Below are positions 38,523 to 50,373 of a DNA stretch of 64,000 nucleotides, piece by piece (within the stretch, counting starts at the first letter, position 1; each line of letters opens with the position of its first letter). The translations under genes and the position numbers were made by a program. The DNA is from Thamnaconus septentrionalis. Taxonomy: Eukaryota; Chordata; Actinopteri; Tetraodontiformes; Monacanthidae. The notes under the pieces are model-generated. The model did no database searches, was not told where the DNA came from, and worked only from the letters and a program-made list of their open reading frames with translations. Where the stretch lies: positions 4,420,015-4,484,014 of the forward strand of contig CM020508.1 of assembly GCA_009823395.1 (NCBI GenBank). Reading direction: 5' to 3'.

Positions 38523-39934
38523 GTGCATGAACCCTGCCTGGGTGACTCAGTTTAGGCCTTGGATTATGTATATTCTGTTTTTATGTGATTGCATGAAGTG
38601 TCTGCCTCTTTCCAACCCGGTCTGTGTCTCCCCCTCCAGCGGACCACTTGGCTCTCAGCTGTGACGTCTCCAAGGAGCAGGAGGTGCAGAAAACCTTTGA
38701 GACCATCCAGAAGAAGTGCGGAAACGTCACTTACCTTGTGAACTCAGCAGGCATCAACAGGTGTGTGTGTGTTACATACGTGTTTGCATGGACGTCGTGC
38801 GTCAGGTTGAGCGGCATCTACAAATGTAATATATTACTATAACTGCATCGTGTGTGTTCAGAGATGCTCTGCTGCTGAGGACCAAGCCGGAGGACATGGT
38901 GGCTCTGCTTCACACCAACCTGCTGGGCACCATGTTGACCTGCAGGGCGGCGCTGCGCAGCATGCTGCACACTCAAGGCGCTGCCATTGTGAATATCGGT
39001 AGGGACCAGGGCGGATCCGGCTGGCTGCTTGATCAGTTGCATGTCTTCCTTTTCGCCCCTAGATGGCAGGAAAGCTGTTTTATTGAGATGTCTTTGAATT
39101 GAATTCTAACCTTTCTAACCTTTTCTCTCTGCAAGCTGGACTCCAACTTTTGAACTCATTGCAATTTTTATAACAATTTAATAGTAATAGTTAAATTATT
39201 ATTTCAAGAATAAAGACATGGTAAATAAGTTGGATAATGCATTTAATTGACTTTTAAAAAGTACATAATTAATCAATTTTAAATTGCATAATCAATATAT
39301 TAGAATAATAGATCTTTATTTTATTAATTCTCACCTTAAATTAATTCAAGTGGTGCCTGTGTGCTGGAAAACTCAACATTAACCTTAAATTAATTGATTT
39401 AGACTTTTACAAACTACAATCCGAATCTGTTGGGTCTACTTGGAGTTATTGTCCTACTAGCGTCAACTGGTAGATTTCTTGCGCATTTGAACCCATCCAT
39501 CGCACTGATTCCTCCTGCTGTTTGGTTTCCAGGCTCTGTGGTGGGCCTGAGAGGGAACGCCGGCCAGTGTGCGTACAGCGCCAGTAAAGCCGGCCTGGAA
39601 GGCTTCACTCGCTCTCTGGCCAAAGAAGTTGCATCTCGGAACATCAGGGTGAACTTGCTGGCTCCAGGTGCGGTAACGCCCATCTGCTCTCTTCTCCAGC
39701 ACTGTCTAGATTAGAACCTCTCTCACGGCCCCGCGCTGCCCTCTGTTGCCTCCAGGGTTTGTCCGCACGGACATGACGGCGGCGCTGAAGGACGAGTCGG
39801 TGCTGCGCTCCATCCCGCTGGGGAGGTTCGGCGAGCCGGACGAGGTGGCGCAGGCCGTCCTCTTCCTGCTGGAGTCGCCCTACGTGACTGGGCAGGTGCT
39901 GGTGGTGGACGGAGGACTGCAGCTGGCCATGTGA
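38378..39934 (+). CDS. cbr4: Carbonyl reductase family member 4 (mitochondrial 3-oxoacyl-ACP reductase subunit)
   Basis: Spliced CDS 38378-38522, 38640-38760, 38862-38998, 39533-39667 and 39756-39934 totals 717 nt, 238 residues; human CBR4 has 237. It is a classical short-chain dehydrogenase/reductase: dinucleotide motif GGSRGIG (9-15), NSAG-(I)-N near 84-88, catalytic Ser136, Tyr149 and Lys153 (YSASK), the APGFVRTDM segment, and the C-terminal [12 protein letters not shown]. In mammals CBR4 pairs with HSD17B8 in the mitochondrial matrix as the NADPH-dependent ketoacyl-ACP reductase of fatty acid synthesis, and it also reduces quinones. The arginines at 12 and 30 are in positions compatible with NADPH preference (inference). 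The frame is intact, with no indels. Confidence 0.96.
38640..38760 (+). CDS. cbr4: cbr4 exon 3: NNAG-equivalent strand
   Basis: Acceptor CCCCTCCAG. It encodes [16 protein letters not shown] through [10 protein letters not shown], with the CDV and N-S-A-G motifs of the short-chain dehydrogenase fold, and ends AG before a GTGTGTGTGT donor. The donor merges with a short TG run, which is unusual but phase-consistent. Confidence 0.92.
38862..38998 (+). CDS. cbr4: cbr4 exon 4: central helices
   Basis: Acceptor GTGTTCAG. It encodes [20 protein letters not shown] through GAAIVNI and ends one base into Gly135 before GTAGGGA. It aligns throughout with the human DGLLVRTKTEDMVSQLHTNL block. Confidence 0.93.
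39533..39667 (+). CDS. cbr4: cbr4 exon 5: catalytic Ser-Tyr-Lys
   Basis: Acceptor TTTGGTTTCCAG. It encodes [20 protein letters not shown] through [10 protein letters not shown] with Ser136, Tyr149 and Lys153. It is separated from exon 4 by a 534-bp, strikingly AT-rich intron (39100-39400). Confidence 0.94.
39756..39934 (+). CDS. cbr4: cbr4 exon 6: C-terminus
   Basis: Acceptor TTGCCTCCAG. It encodes [52 protein letters not shown] and the TGA at 39932-39934. Confidence 0.95.
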
Positions 39935-40450
39935 AGGACAGGCAGGCCAAAGATCTGCTCTGAGGTAAAAGTCTTGTTTGAAACACACAAGAAGTGGAGC
40001 TGCGGGAGCTTTACGGCAAGCGCTGCTGCTGGAAGCACAGAGGGGGCAGTGTTGAGCAGTTTAGCCTCTGGCTGAAACCAGAAGAAGTCACAAGAACCCT
40101 CGCTGCGATTTCTCTTCTTTTAAAGAAAGATTTTACAATTTGCTGAGAAATTTTCAACATTGACTGGATGGGAGCTAAACTGAAGTTGGACCGCGGCCAG
40201 GAATCGTATCGTTGCCGGCTCCCCCTAGTGGATATATGGGTTCACCTCCACCCTGGCATGACAAAGTTTGCTGGAGTTGCTCAGAGTGACATTTGAGAGG
40301 TTCCTCTCTGTGTACTGCAAAGGAGCCTTAAAGGGATTTCCTCCGAAGCAACGTGCTGCTGAATCAGCGAATCAACGTTTTTGAAGACTCTGTTTACTTT
40401 GGCTGAAGTCACTTCTCAGCGTGGGCGACACAAATCCACATCCCTCTGAG

Positions 40451-40481
<31 letters not shown>

Positions 40482-41115
40482 ATGGTCCCACTGCTGCTGT
40501 TTTATGCTGAGTCACTCCCCCCCCTGAGACACTCGTTGGTGACTAACGCCGCCGACTCCAGAGTGTCTGCCTCCGTCCAGACCTTCGCGCCCTGAGGTCC
40601 TAAATTTGATCAGTAGATTGAACCATGACTTCAAGTCGACCACTCAGGTTTTCCCTCCACATGCAGACCACCTCTGGATGGGGGGCGGGGGTTCAGGGGT
40701 CCAAGCATGTGGACCAGCAGCTGGAGGAAATTAGAGGTGGTGGAGGTGGGTGGGGGGGGGGGGGTTTTTGAGTGTCTGGTTGTAGCTCTGGACCTGCGCC
40801 ACGGACGGACGGACGGACGGACGGATGAGGTCGAAGGTCAGCGTCACACTCGCCGATGAGAGCCGGGAAATGCCGCGTTGCTTGTCCCTGTCGTTCAAAC
40901 ACGGCGGGAGTTCCAGCTGTCAGCCGCTCCTCCCTCCCTCAACTTGCCGCCCGGTCCAGAGTTTTCTCTTTGCTGCTGAATAATAGAATCTGGTTGGTCT
41001 GATTACGCAGAGAGCGATTGTTTGGTTGGAAATTCTGCTTTGTTTCTCTTTTTTTGTGTATATCCTTTTTTTTTTTTTTGTTTGGGCCAATAAACTGAGT
41101 GTCGTGGTGAACTAT
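39935..41115 (+). terminator. cbr4: cbr4 3' UTR and poly(A) signal
   Basis: About 1.2 kb of non-coding sequence follows the stop. A consensus AATAAA at 41089-41094 is followed within 50 bp by a GT-rich stretch (GTATTGTGTGTTTTTC), as at a vertebrate cleavage site. The UTR holds a (TCG/TCA)n tract (40456-40482) and a GGAC tetranucleotide run (40802-40825). Confidence 0.7.
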
Positions 41116-41202
41116 GTCCCGTATTGTGTGTTTTTCTTGGTATTCTTGCAACAAAACTTCAACGCTTCAGTGGTCTCAGTTGGACACGGGTCATGTTCTG
41201 AT

Positions 41203-41773
41203 GTGCTGAGCAGTGTTGTTGGGATTACTCCATAAAAGTAATCCAACTACTCCTTACTGATTACTCATCAAAAAAGTAATCTAATGACTTCTCTAAGTAC
41301 TTTGTTTCATAAGTAATCAATTACTAATTATTGTTACTTTAGTTAAAAAAAAAGCTAAAGTAACAGTTGCTCAGTGATTTGGAATGAACGTTTTTAAAGT
41401 GCAAATTTTGCAATTGCAAATATTGCCTCTGTTCTCTTAACATGAGTGAATGTTTGCTCTCTGAACACAAACTGCACATTTCACAGAGCAAACTGACGTA
41501 CAGCACTGGTGCCTTTTGCACAGCCCATATTATTAAAATAATTTACAAGCACAGTTGTTAAAAAATTACATTTCAGACATTTTGTGGATAGTAAGATATT
41601 TTTATCTTGCAAAATATTTTGTAAAAGTAATGGAATCTTCACTTGATAAAGTAATTATGATGTAATTACCAGTTTTGCCACAGTTACTGTTACATTACTC
41701 TGTTACTCAAAAAGTAGTTATGTACGGCGGTGGATTACTTAGTAATAGATTACTCACCAGCACTGGTGCTAAG
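41203..41773. mobile_element. hAT-like MITE, copy B, inverted relative to copy A
   Basis: The element spans 41211-41765. It begins CAGTGTTGTTGGGATTACTC, the reverse complement of the right end of copy A (34686-35538), and ends AGATTACTCACCAGCACTG. It is flanked by 8-bp direct repeats GTGCTGAG (41203-41210) and GTGCTAAG (41766-41773), one mismatch apart. Shared interior landmarks include GTAATTATGATGTAATTACC. It lies between the convergent 3' ends of cbr4 and palld and has no coding capacity. Confidence 0.87.
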
Positions 41774-41989
41774 TGAAGCAGAATTCAAAACAGGGATGTG
41801 TTATGCGATTAGAATGACAATGAATGTTTTAATTTTCGTTTTTTGTTCATTGTCCAGAGACACAAATTATAACTTGTTATTGTAAAAACTTTAATCGTAC
41901 TGTATGACACAAGTTACTTTCATTCAGTTTTTCTGTGAAAGTGTGCAGGTTCTATTTAGTTTATTAGTTTTACCATTATTAGAGAATTC

Positions 41990-42032
<43 letters not shown>

Positions 42033-42084
42033 CAGCACCTCGCTGTTGCAGGAAGAAGCTGGCAGTCCCTCTCAGGAGTTAGAT

Positions 42085-42204
42085 TTTTATTAACTTTGAT
42101 AACCTAAAATAGTATCAGGAGAACAATCCATATACAGGCATTTATCGGTGTAGAAATGTGCAAACAGTGACGGTCGGCTGATGCAAGCTCCGGACGGACG
42201 GACG

Positions 42205-42248
<44 letters not shown>

Positions 42249-43403
42249 GGGCGAGAAAGAGAAAGGAGACGTCCACGTTGTTTAGCTTGACAGGTGAGGA
42301 AGATAGCAGTTATAAATACATTTTGCTCTCCACCGCTGAGGGGGGAAAAAGTTGTGTTGGCACTCTACAAGTGACCGAAAGCAACGTGCGTGTGTTTGTT
42401 TGTTTTTTCTTAAGCCTACAAGTGATTTAAGGCAAAGTAAATATATTGAGAGAATGTTGTGATACAGAAAAAAATAGTTGTTTTTTCTTTCAGTGGAAAA
42501 AAAAAAAAAAAATGCCGCTGATATAATTTATGTTAAGATTGTCGGGTATAATATCTTTTTTTTTTTTTTCTCATACAAAAATAAAATGGACAATCTGTGA
42601 CGTGTGTGAGGAGAAACACAGAGGGCGCTCACGGCGCCGTGGGAGCGTTTAAAGTCACACTTCTTTAAATAAAACGATTGAGAAAAAGGACAAAAAAAAA
42701 TAATTTTTTTTTTTTTAAGTTTTCTGCTCCTCTCCACCTCAAACGCATCTCACTCCCTTCGTTCTTAACGATGTCCGTCACTCTTAAACCTGCTTCAAAC
42801 CTTCGCTGCACCCACAAACCCTCCACCCCCACCCTCGCCAACCAAAAAAGAACCCACACACACGCACACAACCGCATCTCCTCAGTCCAAAGCTCATTTC
42901 TTTCACCAACAAAAGTGGAAAAAGGGGAACCCACAGGCCGCTCAAAGACTCTCCGTCCTCAGGGTTACAAGGCCTCAACTTGTTTTTTTTTGTCTTCCTC
43001 ATGGACATCGTTTCATCGTGGTGAGATTATTATGGTTGAACCGCTTAACAACATGCATCGTAATTCCATCTCTGTCCTCTACTGCTACTATTATTATTAA
43101 TATTATTATTACTTTTTTTTTCTTTTTTTTTCAGGAAAAGTTGACGATCCTCCAAGCAGTCTCTCCTGGTGGCGACGGCCCCAGGTCAGTCTCCGGGTGC
43201 AGAAGCCTGAACTCCTCCTGCCCGCCCCGACCCTTCAACCCCGTCCGTGCACATTCAAAGCTACGAGTCCCTCAAGCAGATGCGGTTACATGTGTCTCGG
43301 CAGGACAGTTTGTCTTGGTTTGTTGTTTTTTTTGCTTTGTTTTTCTTCTTCTCTTTTTTTGTCGGAGGAGGAGCCGCCGGCCCGATGGCGACGGTCCCGC
43401 CGC
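42085..43403 (-). terminator. palld: palld 3' untranslated region
   Basis: The region follows the palld stop on the - strand. Candidate AATAAA signals on the - strand lie near 42085 and 41962, which would give a 3' UTR of about 1.3-1.4 kb. Contents include long A/T runs (42491-42512, 42556-42570, 42703-42716), an ATT-rich stretch near 43087-43112, and tetranucleotide and TG repeats just beyond (42191-42249, 41992-42031). The precise end is uncertain. Confidence 0.45.
42191..42249 (+). repeat. GGAC/AGAC tetranucleotide array
   Basis: Five GGAC-type units grade into about ten AGAC units. It is one of four arrays of this sequence class between 40.8 and 49.05 kb. Confidence 0.95.
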
Positions 43404-43567
43404 CTACAGGTCGTCGCTCTCCACCAGGCCGCCGGGCTGCAGCACGGGGCTGGAGTCGGGGAAGAAGGCCGCCTTCACGTCCAGGCCTCGCTCGGTCAGA
43501 GCGGCGTAGCGGCTGGTGGACGGACGCACCTTCCTGGGCTTGGGGAGGTTCGGCTGCTGCCACTGGG
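43404..43567 (-). CDS. palld: palld last coding exon: conserved C-terminal tail
   Basis: Acceptor CCGTCCTCCAG on the - strand. It encodes QWQQPNLPKPRKVRPSTSRY, AALTERGLDVKAAF and LVESDDL, with the TAG at 43404-43406. Human palladin ends KKVRPSASRYAALSDQGLD and VESEDL, so identity is secure. Confidence 0.95.
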
Positions 43568-44677
43568 CTGGAGGACGGAACGGAGGGGGGAGTTCAGCCA
43601 TGCGGAGAGTGTGTGTGTGTGTGTGTGTGTGTGTGACACTCAAACTCACTGTGGACGTCGAGGCGCGCAGTGCTGGACACGATGCCGGCTTCGTTCTTGG
43701 CCGACACGGTGTACCAGCCGGCGTCTTCCTTCATGGCCGGCTGGATGATCATGCACAGGTAGCCGCAGTTGTCCTGGTGCATGCTGGGAAAGGAAAACAT
43801 CCACAACGTGTTCAGTGCAATGCTCAAAGGACAGGACGAAAGAAGCGTGCGTTGAACTGGAAGAACCCTGAAGGCGATGGGAGCAAATCTTCCATTCATC
43901 ACATCAAAACACTGCAGGTTCAGTGGCTCAAGCATCGTTCTTTGTTGCCAGTCTGCTCAGCTGAAGCTTCCGCTTCCGCACCCTCATGCTAATCTTATTA
44001 GCCACAGCAAGCTGCGTTGTCACTTCCTGCATTTCCTCTTTTTCTTCTTCTGTCGTCTTTAGAGGACTGCTTGCAATTATCGTTTCCAATGACGTCACAG
44101 CTAACAGCTAACGACCGGCGCGACATGATGGAGATTTCGGAGTTGGAATCTGAGACATCTGAGTGCGTCGCCCGTGCGTCTAACCTGATTCTGTCCGTGT
44201 TGTGAGTGAACGACTCGTTCTCCCTCTTCCAGAAGATCTGGGGGTAGGGCACGCCGGCCACGCGGCACTCCATCCGGACGGGGTGCCCCTCGGCCACGCT
44301 GGTGTTCTGCAGCTTCTCCACAAACGTCGGCGCCTTGTGCATCTCTTTCGCTGCAGAGAGGAGCGGCAGGTCACACGCACGCTCGGCGCTCCTCGCAACC
44401 CCGCCGTTTCCCCCCTCTCTTTACCTGCTACGATGAGCTCCAGGTTGAAGGAGTTCTGGCCGGCCCGGTTGCTGGCGATGCAGGTGTAGATGCCGGCGTC
44501 GCGGCTCGTCACGGGTTCGATGACCAGCGAGTGCACGCCGTTCTCCCGCACCAGCATCTTGTGGGCCGAGTCGGGACGGATGGTCTGGCCGTTGAGCTGC
44601 CAGACCAGGTCTGGGGTGGGCAGGCCGCTCACCTGAGGGCAGCGCAGAGAGGGAACAGCTTCAGTCGGCCCAGTGTG

Positions 44678-44712
<35 letters not shown>

Positions 44713-44778
44713 ATACTCGTTTGTGGTGCAGCTGTTGCTTGTTTTATCCAGACAAAGTGAGTAAACTGGCTGCATGTG

Positions 44779-44816
<38 letters not shown>

Positions 44817-46449
44817 CTCGCCGGGCCAAATGAAAACAGCAGTGTTTAGTCAATTGATTTGTCTTGTGTGATTCCAGGGGAAGTTCGCTCAATAATTGAA
44901 AGTTCACCCATTCAAGCAGGTGCAGCAGGTTCTAACCTTCAGAGCTGTTCTGGTGTTACAGGGATGAGATAAAAAAAAATTCAACCCTGTATTAAACAAC
45001 AGTGGAAACCCACATGAAAAGTAAGCTAAAAGGATTAAAGAATGAAATGAATAGATAAAAGGTTGACATAAATGTTCCTAGCAGCACATTTGGTGTTTTT
45101 GCACGACAAGGCAAGTTCTGGAAACATTTGACCTAATTTGCTGTGCTCACGAAGGAGCTAACAACAGTGTGGATCTCCTGCATTTGGATGTGTTGGCGTC
45201 CAAACAAAATTGAAAATGTCGTTTCAAGTCAATTTGACGACTGGATGGACACAACGCAAGCGCTATTTTGTGTGTGGGTTTTTACGTTAGAGAATGTCAT
45301 CGAGACATTTGCAAATGTTTTGGAATCACGACCCGACAAGTCACAGACTAAGCAGCGATAAGTTGCTCTGGAAAACATCCAGAGCACTTTTAGAACTCGG
45401 GTTATTTTGAGAACGGAAAGTTTTTCGCAGGCCACAAATGACCTGGAAATAAATATTTGCTAAGAATACCCTCGACGTTAAGAGCAGCGAAGGCGCTCAG
45501 CTCGCATTCTGCCAAGAGTGAAAAAAAAAACAAAAAACGCAGATGGAAATAAAAGGAGAGAGAAGTCTGGTTTCTGACAGCGAGTTAATTGCGGGCCTGT
45601 TTCATTTTATGGCACCGACGGCTTTTTCAAAGAGTCCGCGAGCGCTGCAGGCCAAAGGGAGGCCGGCCGGCGATGAAGGAGATAGAGGGAGACGGCCGGA
45701 GCCGAGGGTGTGCGAGCACGAGGAACTGCAGAAAAGCTGATCCCACATAATCCTCCGCAGAAAAGACGGGGAAAAGCCCCACGCCTCAGTATTTTGACGA
45801 CGCGTCTCTGCCGGATCTTTTTTTGTTCCCCAGAGAAGGTGGAGCTCACGCAAAAGAGGAGAGAAACTTTGTCTCTTTGGCGAGGAGCCTCAAAGCGGCT
45901 CAGGGGAACAATTAAAGGGCAGATTTAAAAACGGCTTTTCTCTATTACTGTGATTAAAATATCCTCTGCGGCGCAGGAACCTTCACATTCCAGTCACGTC
46001 TCAGCTTTTTCCCCTCCCTCTCCCTCTATCTCTCTATCTCTCTCTCCTTTTTTTGCCTTCATCAAAGAATGGCAGCACCCATCTGATACTGTCATCATCC
46101 AAAGGACAGAAGATCCAATAATTCCACTTTATTTTATTTTGCCCTTCTCAGCTGACCAAACAATCAATTCAGACACGAATCATTGACCACACACACACAC
46201 AAAAATTCAATCATTAACTCCTGGAAACTCTCTGCTTACCTTGCAGTCCATGCGGCACAGGCGACCCTCCTGCACGATGAGGTCACCGGGGGCCTGCAGG
46301 AAGTGGGGCCGGAAGTGGCGCTCCTGGATGTTGTCGTTCTCATCGCCGCTGTCCCTGGACCTGGAGCGGGGCCTGACACATGGATGGATGGACAGAGGGA
46401 CGGACAGAGAGACAGACGGAGAGACAGACAGACAGACAGACAGACGCAA

Positions 46450-46486
<37 letters not shown>

Positions 46487-49400
46487 GGCTTTTCAGTTTG
46501 CTGAAAGTCAGACCCATTGTGAGGAACTGATCCCCTTAGTTGATTGATCGCTTTAACACTGTAATGTTGCACAACCATCTTGCAAAATTCCACGAGATAG
46601 TTTTTTTTAATCATTATTATTATTATTATTATTATTACTATTATTATTTTGAATCCGTCTTCATTCACCACGGATAAGCAATAACCAATCAGCTTCTTTT
46701 CAGTTCTGGCGAAAGCTGGAACCGACTGCCGCTAGCTCTCCCAGAAGAAGAAGAAGAAGGCGCTAAACAGGAAGTGATGCCTGGCCGCTGCTAAACAGAT
46801 TGGCTCATGTTGCTGTAACCGTAATTTTAATCAGAAGTGGGCAGAACTGGCAAGGCAGCCAGCGGGCAGCCACTGTCGCCCCTTTGCACCAATAGGAAGC
46901 GTCAAGGATCTTGGCTAAACTGGCCGTAAACAACCTGATTGCTCCACTTTAGCTCAATCATCTTTCAAGCTTTGCCCCCACTTTCAACCTATTTTCCTTG
47001 AGCGCACCCCCCACCCCAAACGTCTCCCTAATGCTCTCATTTTAAGCGGTTAGCACTCATTTGTAAATTGCTGCACTTTCATTGTAAACACTCGGAGCCC
47101 TGCTGGCTTGCTTTTCCTGCTCTGGCATCCCGCCACGCCTTCCCTCTGAACCGCTCCCTGCAGCCCTGCTCGGCAGGTCAGGACCCACAGGGAGTTCCTT
47201 TCACCGTGACCTACAACCATGACATCACCGCTGTGGCTGCAGGTCAACCAGGGAGGTTTGGAGGGAAAGAGGGAGGGAGGGAGGGAAGAAAGAGATCGTT
47301 ATTTGCACCTCCGCGCTGGTGCAGATAACAGATCGCAGGTGGCCACAAGTGTTTGTGGTCCGTGCCGTTTTTGCTTTTTTCTGCTCCTTCACTGATACCT
47401 CGGATGAGTGCAAGCTGTGTATACAAGCTCATTATGGCAGCGGGGTGGAGCTGGCAGGTGTTGCCGCTCATTAGGACTGACCTTTCTTTTTGTTCCCAAT
47501 CAGGCAGATCAACAAAGGGAACTGAACTGTGAGCATGACGACACAATGGTCTGTTTGTCTTTCCTCACCTGCGCATGTGTCCTGGTGCGGAGCGCTGGCT
47601 GCGGCCCCGCTGGTTCACAGCCTGGACCATCATCCTGCCGGTGCAGCTCACCCTGCCCTGCGAGGTGGAGGAGGAGGAGGAGGAGGAGGAGGAGGAGAGA
47701 TGGGGAGGTTTTTACGAGGTGCTGACACCACGAGCAGAGGCTGCGAGGCTGCGAGGCCCGGCGGAGGAAATGGGATGTGAGTGTTGGAGCCGAACGGCCC
47801 TGTAGCACATTAACGTCTGACCCTCGTCGGGGCTTTGGTGACTTCCTGTCTCATTCAACACCCTTTTCCTCAGTTTTCCCTTTGGTTTTTTTCCTTTCCT
47901 ACTACTGGGCTGCCGCTCACCAAGGGGTTTCCGGCCATGACGGTGTAGTTGCCGTCGTCGTCCAGAGAGGCCGCCACTGTGTGCAGGGAGCAGGTTCCGT
48001 CCACGTCGCGGCTGATCCTGTAGTGTTCGCTCCTCTTGGAGATTTGCTTGCCGTCCTTGAACCAGTAGACCTGTAACACGACATCAGTCAGCTCACACTC
48101 AATTTTTTTTCAGCGGCAAAACCTAAGAGTTCAGCCCTTTGTGATGTCACAAACGATACGGATTCTTCTCCCGCCCTAGTAACCACACCCCCAGCCAGGT
48201 GTTGGCTCTGCCCCTCTGATACTGCCTGGTTTTTGTCTCCATCCAAACATGCCGAAGGTTCAGCAAAGCATCAGTTTAAGCGGGGAGTTAAAACACAGCA
48301 CTTTTAGCATGTGGCTACAAACAGAGGGCTAAATATTTACATTTTTTTGATGGACATCCAGAGCTGTTTTTTTCATCATATCGTGTTATCATCATCCGCT
48401 GCTAATCTGGGCTGACCATTGTAACAGCCGTCACTCAGTGGATATTTAATGGACATTTTCTTCAACATTGTTTGGCTCATTCTGCCGTCTGTCATCACCG
48501 TGTTATTAATGTGGACACAAGCAGGCAGCTGGCCCGGCCCGGCCCGGCCCGGCCCAGCCCTGCCCTGCGTGTGCTCCTGCACAGGGCCCCCTCTTATCAA
48601 CACAGAGCACATGTGCAATATCCAAACCCTCTGTCATCAACCTCACACATCAGCGACTCCTCAGAAGGAAAGCCAGGCACCCCAAAAACATCATAAAATA
48701 GTAATAGTAATAATAATAATTTAATAATAAAAAAAAAATAGATCTCATAAACGTCTGTGGAGCGGGCCGACCTTTGGCTTGGGCTCCCCGTGGACCTTGC
48801 AGGAGAAGGTGACCGGCATCCCCTCAAACACTTTGTAGTGCTTGAGCTTCTGGTTGAAGGAGGGCGCCACCCCCTGGCCGCCGCCGTCCTCGTCGTGCTG
48901 CACGTCGTCGTCCGACTCCTCCACCTGAGAGCGCTCCAGCCGGAACTCGATCTCGCTGATGAGCCGCTGCTCGAAGCTGGACACCTTGTACTCCTGCACA
49001 GGCAGACAGACAGACAGACAGGCAGACAGACAGACAGACAGACAGACAGGCAGATAATTAGGTTTCTTGCTAAGTCAGCAGTTTGACTCTCAGGTATTCA
49101 TCAGCAATTAAAAAAAAGAAAAAAAAAGAATTAGCAGCCAGTTGCACCCTGTTTCCTTCTCACGCTCATTAACCCGCCGCTAATTGTCAGCCGCGCTGCC
49201 AACTTTCTCCCCCTGTTGCCTGAGCGGCTGTGCCCAGATAGATGACACGCCTCTTCCTCAACAATCCTCATCAATCTCTCATCTCTCATCCGTCTCTCTG
49301 TGCCAGCAGGAGGGGGAACATCTGCAGAGTTGCTGCAGGCCCTGATGACACATCGCACTGATAATGACAGGCCTGGGTACAAGCTGCACAGCCGCTACTC

Positions 49401-50335
49401 CAGCTGCGGGAGTCAGCCAACACGGACGTGGCCTCCCCTTCTCTGCTGAGGTTGGTGCTTCAGCAGGAAAAAAAAAAAAAAGACTTTTTCTGTTAGGGGC
49501 GATTAATCGCAGAATCTTCATAGTCAACTGCGATTAAAATTTCAAGGCAGTTTTAACCCAATAAAGTGAGCTATTTCTTACCAGAAATCGGCCAGAGGGG
49601 CAACTACGGGTTCGTAAAAGGGACCATTGGTCAGGGCTGTCAAAGCGACAAAGGCAAGTGCAAGTGTATTACAAACTACGAACGAACAAATGAACGATAG
49701 TTAGATAGATAGAGAGCCATCTATCTATCTATTGTTAGTTTGTTGTATCCATTATATATATGTATAATATGATTATATTCATCTATCTATCTACTTTTGA
49801 AATGCAATTTTAAAAAAATGTACGCGTTATGGATTGCATTTAATTAATGGAGATTAATGCGTCAACGCTGACAGCCCTAGTTTTTACCAATGTCATGGGA
49901 AGAAATTTGCAGCATGCATTGCAGCAGGTGGTGAGGTGAGGTGAGGTGTCCGAGGCCGACGTGCACACATGCACAATCAGTTCCGTCCCACTGCCTTTAA
50001 CCCGACACGCCCGCCGCATGTCAATATGTAACCGCAGCCGCCCTGAAAATCAAACTAAATTCCTGTTTCTGATGGTGCCTTTTGTCTGCTGTTCCGACCC
50101 CTTATCACTCTATTCCCAGGGTCAGTGCTGCTCAGGTCAGAGTGAACACACACACATACAGCGTGACATTGTGGGCACAAAGTGAGTGTGACGCAAACAG
50201 AGAGGCCGCGTGAGAAAAAATATGAGAGTTTTCCGAGACCTTCTGAGGGAGGGATTCTCTGTCCTTGTTTTCCTGTTGGGAGAAATGAGGGGAGTCATCG
50301 GTCCGTCGTGCCGTCACAGCCTTGCAAGCAGGTAC

Positions 50336-50373
<38 letters not shown>

